From contig OX621253.1 in assembly GCA_951640165.1 (NCBI GenBank), forward strand, positions 28,057,469-28,121,468: a DNA stretch of 64,000 bases, written 5' to 3'. The translations under genes were made by a program, and so were the position numbers. This document shows, piece after piece, positions 60,113-64,000 of this stretch. Source of the DNA: Pseudoips prasinana (lineage: Eukaryota; Arthropoda; Insecta; Lepidoptera; Nolidae). The notes below the pieces were generated by a model, which was not told the DNA's origin, did not search any database, and saw nothing but the letters and a program-made list of their open reading frames with translations. Every line of letters starts with the position of its first letter. Position 1 is the stretch's first letter.

Positions 60113-60527
60113 TTGTATTTTACAAAATCACGTGTATACCTTTTAATAAAACAAGATTTATAACAAAATGAAATTATGGTTTGTTCATAAGAAATCGGGT
60201 CCTTTCAAAGTGTGTGAATTGAGTGAGCATATGAAAGTATTTGTAATTTGTTTTTATACGGCCCTTGGCGATTGATATCTAAAACGACAACTTTATAAAG
60301 GTTTTACTAAAGAGTAGTACATAAATCTTACATGAAATCTTCATACGTTCTGAGATTCAGGGTGGTCGTATGTGCGAACTGAGTGAGCATTCATTAACTG
60401 ATATATCTCATGTTTTATCTTTTTACAAATTGTAAGATTGTTTTTACAATTGTTTCACACCTTTTACTAAATGACTAGTATATATTATTAATTTTATTTA
60501 GGGTGCTCACTCAATTCACACACACAC
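60113..60527 (-). repeat. Right 415-bp TIR of the MULE-like element
   Basis: It is the reverse complement of the left TIR without gaps. The TGAGTGAGCA words lie at about 60222, 60382 and, in complement, 60504. Confidence 0.9.
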
Positions 60528-60654
60528 AAAATATTCTAATCTCTGTGGTCACACAATACTTATTTTGTTGTGGATGTCATAGATGACTTGTCACTTACTG
60601 TCCGGGTGAGTGACAAAAGGCACCCGTGCAAACATTTACATAGATGACATATAA

Positions 60655-61165
60655 TTTTTTTTTATATGGTGGAAATGCTTAAGTCGCATTTCCGTCTCTT
60701 GGGGAGGCGACAGGGTATGTAGGGCTCGACCCACTAAAACCACCACGGTAGTCAGCCTCACAGCGCTTGTAGCGGGGGCTCGCGCTACTCGTGAACGATC
60801 ACACCAGGGGCTCTACCGGCTAAGTCGCCGAACATCGATTTCTTAAATGGCGTTCAAATACATTAAGGTTAAAAATGACTTAATCAATCGTTAAATTGGC
60901 TTCAACGTTGACAATCGATTCTGGACCATTTATGTCATCACATGTGCTCATGGAAGCCGATTTAACGATTGATTAAGCCATTTTTAACCGTTATTTATTT
61001 GAACGCCATTTAAGAAATCGATGTTCGGTGACTTAGCCGGTAGAGCCCCAGTATCCCCGCCGTACACTGCAACGTCAGTGAGACACTCACCTCCCCAGCA
61101 CGCACAAGCGTGTTTAGGCAACCTGAGCTACAGCAGGTTAACTCTTCCCGGGAATGGGTTTCCCC
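60655..61165 (-). mobile_element. Reverse copy of the GC-rich retroelement, split by a foldback element
   Basis: It starts with a T run and TATGGTGGAAATGC, the reverse of the 3' end at 31260-31701. CCACTAAAACCACC..GGTAGTCAGCCTCAC, CAACCTGAGCTACAGCAGGT and GTTTCCCCTCCTCCAAA follow. A foldback element interrupts it at about 60808-61050. Confidence 0.65.
60808..61050. mobile_element. Foldback element, about 97-bp arms
   Basis: GGGCTCTACCGGCTAAGTC...CGAACATCGATTTCTTAAAT (60808-60903) is inverted at 60955-61050 with few differences, separated by about 51 bases. CAG flanks both ends, a possible 3-bp duplication. Confidence 0.7.
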
Positions 61166-61590
61166 TCCTCCAAACCCTAACTAACACAGGGAATATTTGA
61201 CGTACCTTATGACAACCTGCGCTTCCGTCTAAAAGTTTAAAACTGTAAAGCAATGTCCGTAGTGTGACAAGTGTTCCCGCTGCTTTTTTATGGCATACAC
61301 TAAATACACACAAAACAAGAAATAAATTAAACAACACAACTTGGAAGCTATATTACAGGGCGCAGTCTCTTTAAGAGAAGTTTGCCTTGTAGAGATCATA
61401 TTTTATTAGATATGATCCTGAGATACTAAATTATCTAAAAATAAATGCCTTTTAAACGAAATAATATATACGTTTGAACATAAAATTGTGTATTGACGTA
61501 TCTAGTAGCGTTAATTAAAAAGGGTTACGTCGTTAAATCCCTTTCTATTACAACTTATAAGAAGACTGCATATTTAAAAATATCAAACTA

Positions 61591-62038
61591 TACAGGGTGG
61601 CCGAGGAGTCGACGTTCAAACGCAAAATTTAGAGACTTTATAATGAGGAGTATCGGAATCACCCCCATGTATGTTCTACGATTTTGCGTTTTTTTTGATA
61701 CTTTGTAAAATTATGAGTCCTGAGCTCAAACCCTAATTTTGAACTTTCGAATAAATTCTAAGACAGTTTTGCAATGATAAGATAAACCATACTTTTAGGG
61801 TGTTAGGTTAAACTATGCTAATTAGTTATCACAAAAAACTAACCAGAAATGTTCAACAGAACGAGAAAAAAATCGAAAACTGATGTTAGGTGAAATTTAC
61901 GATAGAAATAATTAAAAAAAATATGTCTTGAAAACTACGCAAAATCGTAGAACATACATGGGGGTGATTTGGATACACCTCATCATAAAGTATCTAATTT
62001 TTGCGTTTGAACGTCAACTCCTCGGCCAGCCTGTATAA
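61591..62038. mobile_element. Non-autonomous TIR element with TA flanks, about 95-bp ends
   Basis: The ends TACAGGGTGGCCGAGGAGTC and TACAGGCTGGCCGAGGAGTT (inverted) continue into GACGTTCAAACGCAAAA and a further block with CATGTATGTTCTACGATTTT. TA is present outside both ends. There is no transposase ORF. Tc1/mariner-type by target choice. Confidence 0.7.
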
Positions 62039-62199
62039 TAAATCTGCTTGTCCGGAGCGCATAATTGGTCGCGACGGACGTGTCCTTCGACGCGTCCGTC
62101 AGAATTACGCTCCAAAACTGAAGTGACAGAACTGAAGATGCTTTGTTAATGAACCTTTTCATAAGAACTACATTAGAAACAAATGTAATGATAACAGTA

Positions 62200-62446
62200 T
62201 TATGGTGATAAATGCTTGCCTTTCAAGCCGCCGGTCGTGGGTTGTGTTTCCCACCCACGACAAATATTTTTGGTCTGTTTGTCCTGAGCCTGGGTGTAAT
62301 TATCTATATAAGTATGTATTTACAAAAGAAAATTAGGATATCTAATATATCAATTATCTGGTTTCCATAGTACAAGCCATTCTACAGTGCTTAGTTTGGG
62401 ATCAGATCACCGTGTGTGAATAATTGTCCCAGGATATTATTATTAT
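62200..62446 (+). mobile_element. SINE family C copy
   Basis: GCCTTTCAAGCCGCCGGTCG, a damaged B box, CTGTTTGTCCTGAGCCTGGG and the TTTCCATAGTACAAGC tail ending GGATATTATTATTATG. Confidence 0.7.
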
Positions 62447-62610
62447 GAACATATCTGTTTGTACCGAGTCTGGTTGTAATTATCTATGTAAGTACCTATG
62501 TATTTACAAAATAATATTATGTAATATCAGTTATCTGGTTTCCAAGGTACACTCTCTGGGATCAGATGGCCGTGTCTGAATAGTCCCAGGATATTATTAT
62601 ATTATTTAAA
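62447..62610 (+). mobile_element. SINE family C, 5'-truncated tandem fragment
   Basis: ACATATCTGTTTGTACCGAG to CAGGATATTATTATATTATT follows directly after the previous copy, with internal deletions. Confidence 0.6.
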
Positions 62611-62679
62611 AAAAAGTATTGTGTAGAATAGGGGCCATTGTGGGGAAATATTGATAACAGAGTAAAATAAAAGAACGTA

Positions 62680-64000
62680 GAACGATACAAATAATTTATT
62701 AAAATTAACTAAATTGTCTTTTATATGTGTCTTTTCTAGCTTAGTCTAAAAATTGTAAAATTGAGTCTATTAAAATTAGTAACAAAACGGTGTCAAGACA
62801 ATGTCTCTTAAATTTTTTTAATACCTACCATAATATTTTATATCAGATTCAACTTTAGTAAGTCTGGTATTTAATTTTAATATATTTTTAATCACTTCAT
62901 TTTTCTATATAATATGTAACATTAGTACCGTCAAATATATTCAGGAGAACTTACTTAGGCTTTACCTATCGTAAGAAATAAAATATCTATATTCTGCCGT
63001 ATATTGCAAATGAAATGATTAACAAATGGATAGACAGATAGTGCAATGTTTTTGTTTGCAACACAAAATAGATCATAGAGTTTTTTTTTTATTTTTGCCT
63101 ATGCTTAGGCCTAGTCAACTAACCCTGAAAACATTTGACATATTATTTGAATATCGAAGAAGACATTTATGAGGAACTACTGCAGAGCGTGTATCAGAAA
63201 AATATGGCTTTATAAAGATTGTATTAATCTCATTCACAGTGCAAGTATCTCAACATAAGACTTGAGAAATCGATAAATCAATGAGAGGCTTTTGTCATTG
63301 AACTTAAGATTCGTTTGTAAGTGAAAACGTGTCACACCAAATCGATTACTAATTTTGATTTCCTTACTCCAGACAATTGTAAAAATAATATCGATTTTTT
63401 ATTACGAATTAATTTCACAGACAAAAATTGTCACGAATAAAAGAAAGGAGATAAAAAAACATGTACACTGACAGTAGTCCCTCAATATCACAGAATTAAA
63501 TAATAAAATGAAACATATAATATTATTATGAATATCTTGAATTACAAAACTCTCCTAAATGTCTTATAATGGATAATTAAATATAGAGTATAAAATCTAT
63601 TAACAATACAAAATCTTGGCACTTTAGTGCAAGGCAATATCGCCATTTTACTTCACAACCATATTTAAATAAAGAAAATATAAAAAAACAAAATGTAAAA
63701 AAAACGTCTTTTACGTCATCGTGGTTTTACCGTCGCATCGGTGGGTTGTCAAAAATAAGGTCTTAAAATAATATTTAGAAAAAAATATATAGTCATAAAT
63801 AGGCCTTCATATTTAAGAATCAATAAATAAAATATAACCATCTTAAATCTAGTTTAATTATTATAATTACAGGGTGATATATTTAATATAATAATAATAT
63901 AAAGAAATCAATAATCCAAAATAATTGTATTGGGCTAATTCATTTAAAGGCTTTTCATTACTAAAACAACCCCAATTGTAAATAAAGTAACATTCGCATA
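62680..64000 (-). other. AT-rich unassigned region, possibly 3' UTR of a leftward gene
   Basis: No local repeat family or coding exon is seen. TTTATT at about 62697 reads AATAAA on the minus strand, which would fit the end of a gene entering from the right edge. This is a guess based on lack of repeats and one signal. Confidence 0.2.

Larger units (their letters stand above)
55760..60527 (-). mobile_element. MULE-like DNA transposon, intact ends and full-length ORF
   Basis: The 4768-bp element is bounded by AAAATATTC duplications and 415-bp inverted repeats (55760-56174, 60113-60527) that differ at only about four sites by eye. It carries one long minus-strand ORF (56608-59694), with a probable short first exon to 59840. 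A 9-bp duplication plus long TIRs is the MULE hallmark; Drosophila NOF/FB is a possible relative because of its long repetitive ends, but that is a guess. Near-identical TIRs and an undamaged ORF point to a recent insertion, perhaps still capable of moving. It lies downstream of AIP1, about 820 bases right of an older DNA transposon. Confidence 0.85.

Overview
This is a 64-kb stretch of insect nuclear DNA, most likely from a moth or butterfly. The evidence is a split gene with short exons and canonical GT-AG introns, a protein clearly orthologous to insect AIP1/flare, AT-rich background, and dense interspersed repeats of kinds I associate with Lepidoptera (RTE-type LINE 3' ends with ATG-rich tails, several tRNA-headed SINE families, many small TIR elements). 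The species cannot be told from the window.

Layout. 1-1340: a probable divergent gene pair of unknown function; one runs left out of the window (first coding exon 716-823, minus) and one is a small two-exon candidate (922-1325, plus), about 100 bp apart. 1340-6600: intergenic DNA with a TA-flanked MITE, LINE fragments and a SINE. 6601-48535: the one well-supported host gene, AIP1 (WDR1; Drosophila flare), plus strand, 13 coding exons, 607 codons. Its frame stays intact across every junction, and its second intron is 21.8 kb. All introns of appreciable size are filled with repeats: four tRNA-headed SINE families (called A-D here), a SINE whose head matches 5S rRNA, a tRNA-like foldback element, MITEs, LINE fragments, and two common repeat families (called R and P here). 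48536-about 50400: AIP1 3' region. 52091-54936: a decayed DNA transposon with 33-bp TIRs and a broken ORF of an unnamed family. 55760-60527: a nearly intact, young MULE-like transposon (9-bp target duplication, 415-bp near-identical TIRs). 60655-62610: nested retroelement, foldback element, TIR element and SINEs. 62680-64000: unassigned AT-rich sequence, perhaps the 3' UTR of a leftward gene.

The most interesting items are the MULE-like element, whose 1028-codon ORF appears to join a DDE transposase to a USP-like cysteine protease domain, and the 5S-rRNA-headed SINE, present in four good copies. A third theme is a set of near-perfect short-spacer palindromes, mostly inside SINEs and other repeats. 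Exon coordinates come from frame continuity plus GT-AG sites. All family assignments are from memory of motifs; no search was run.
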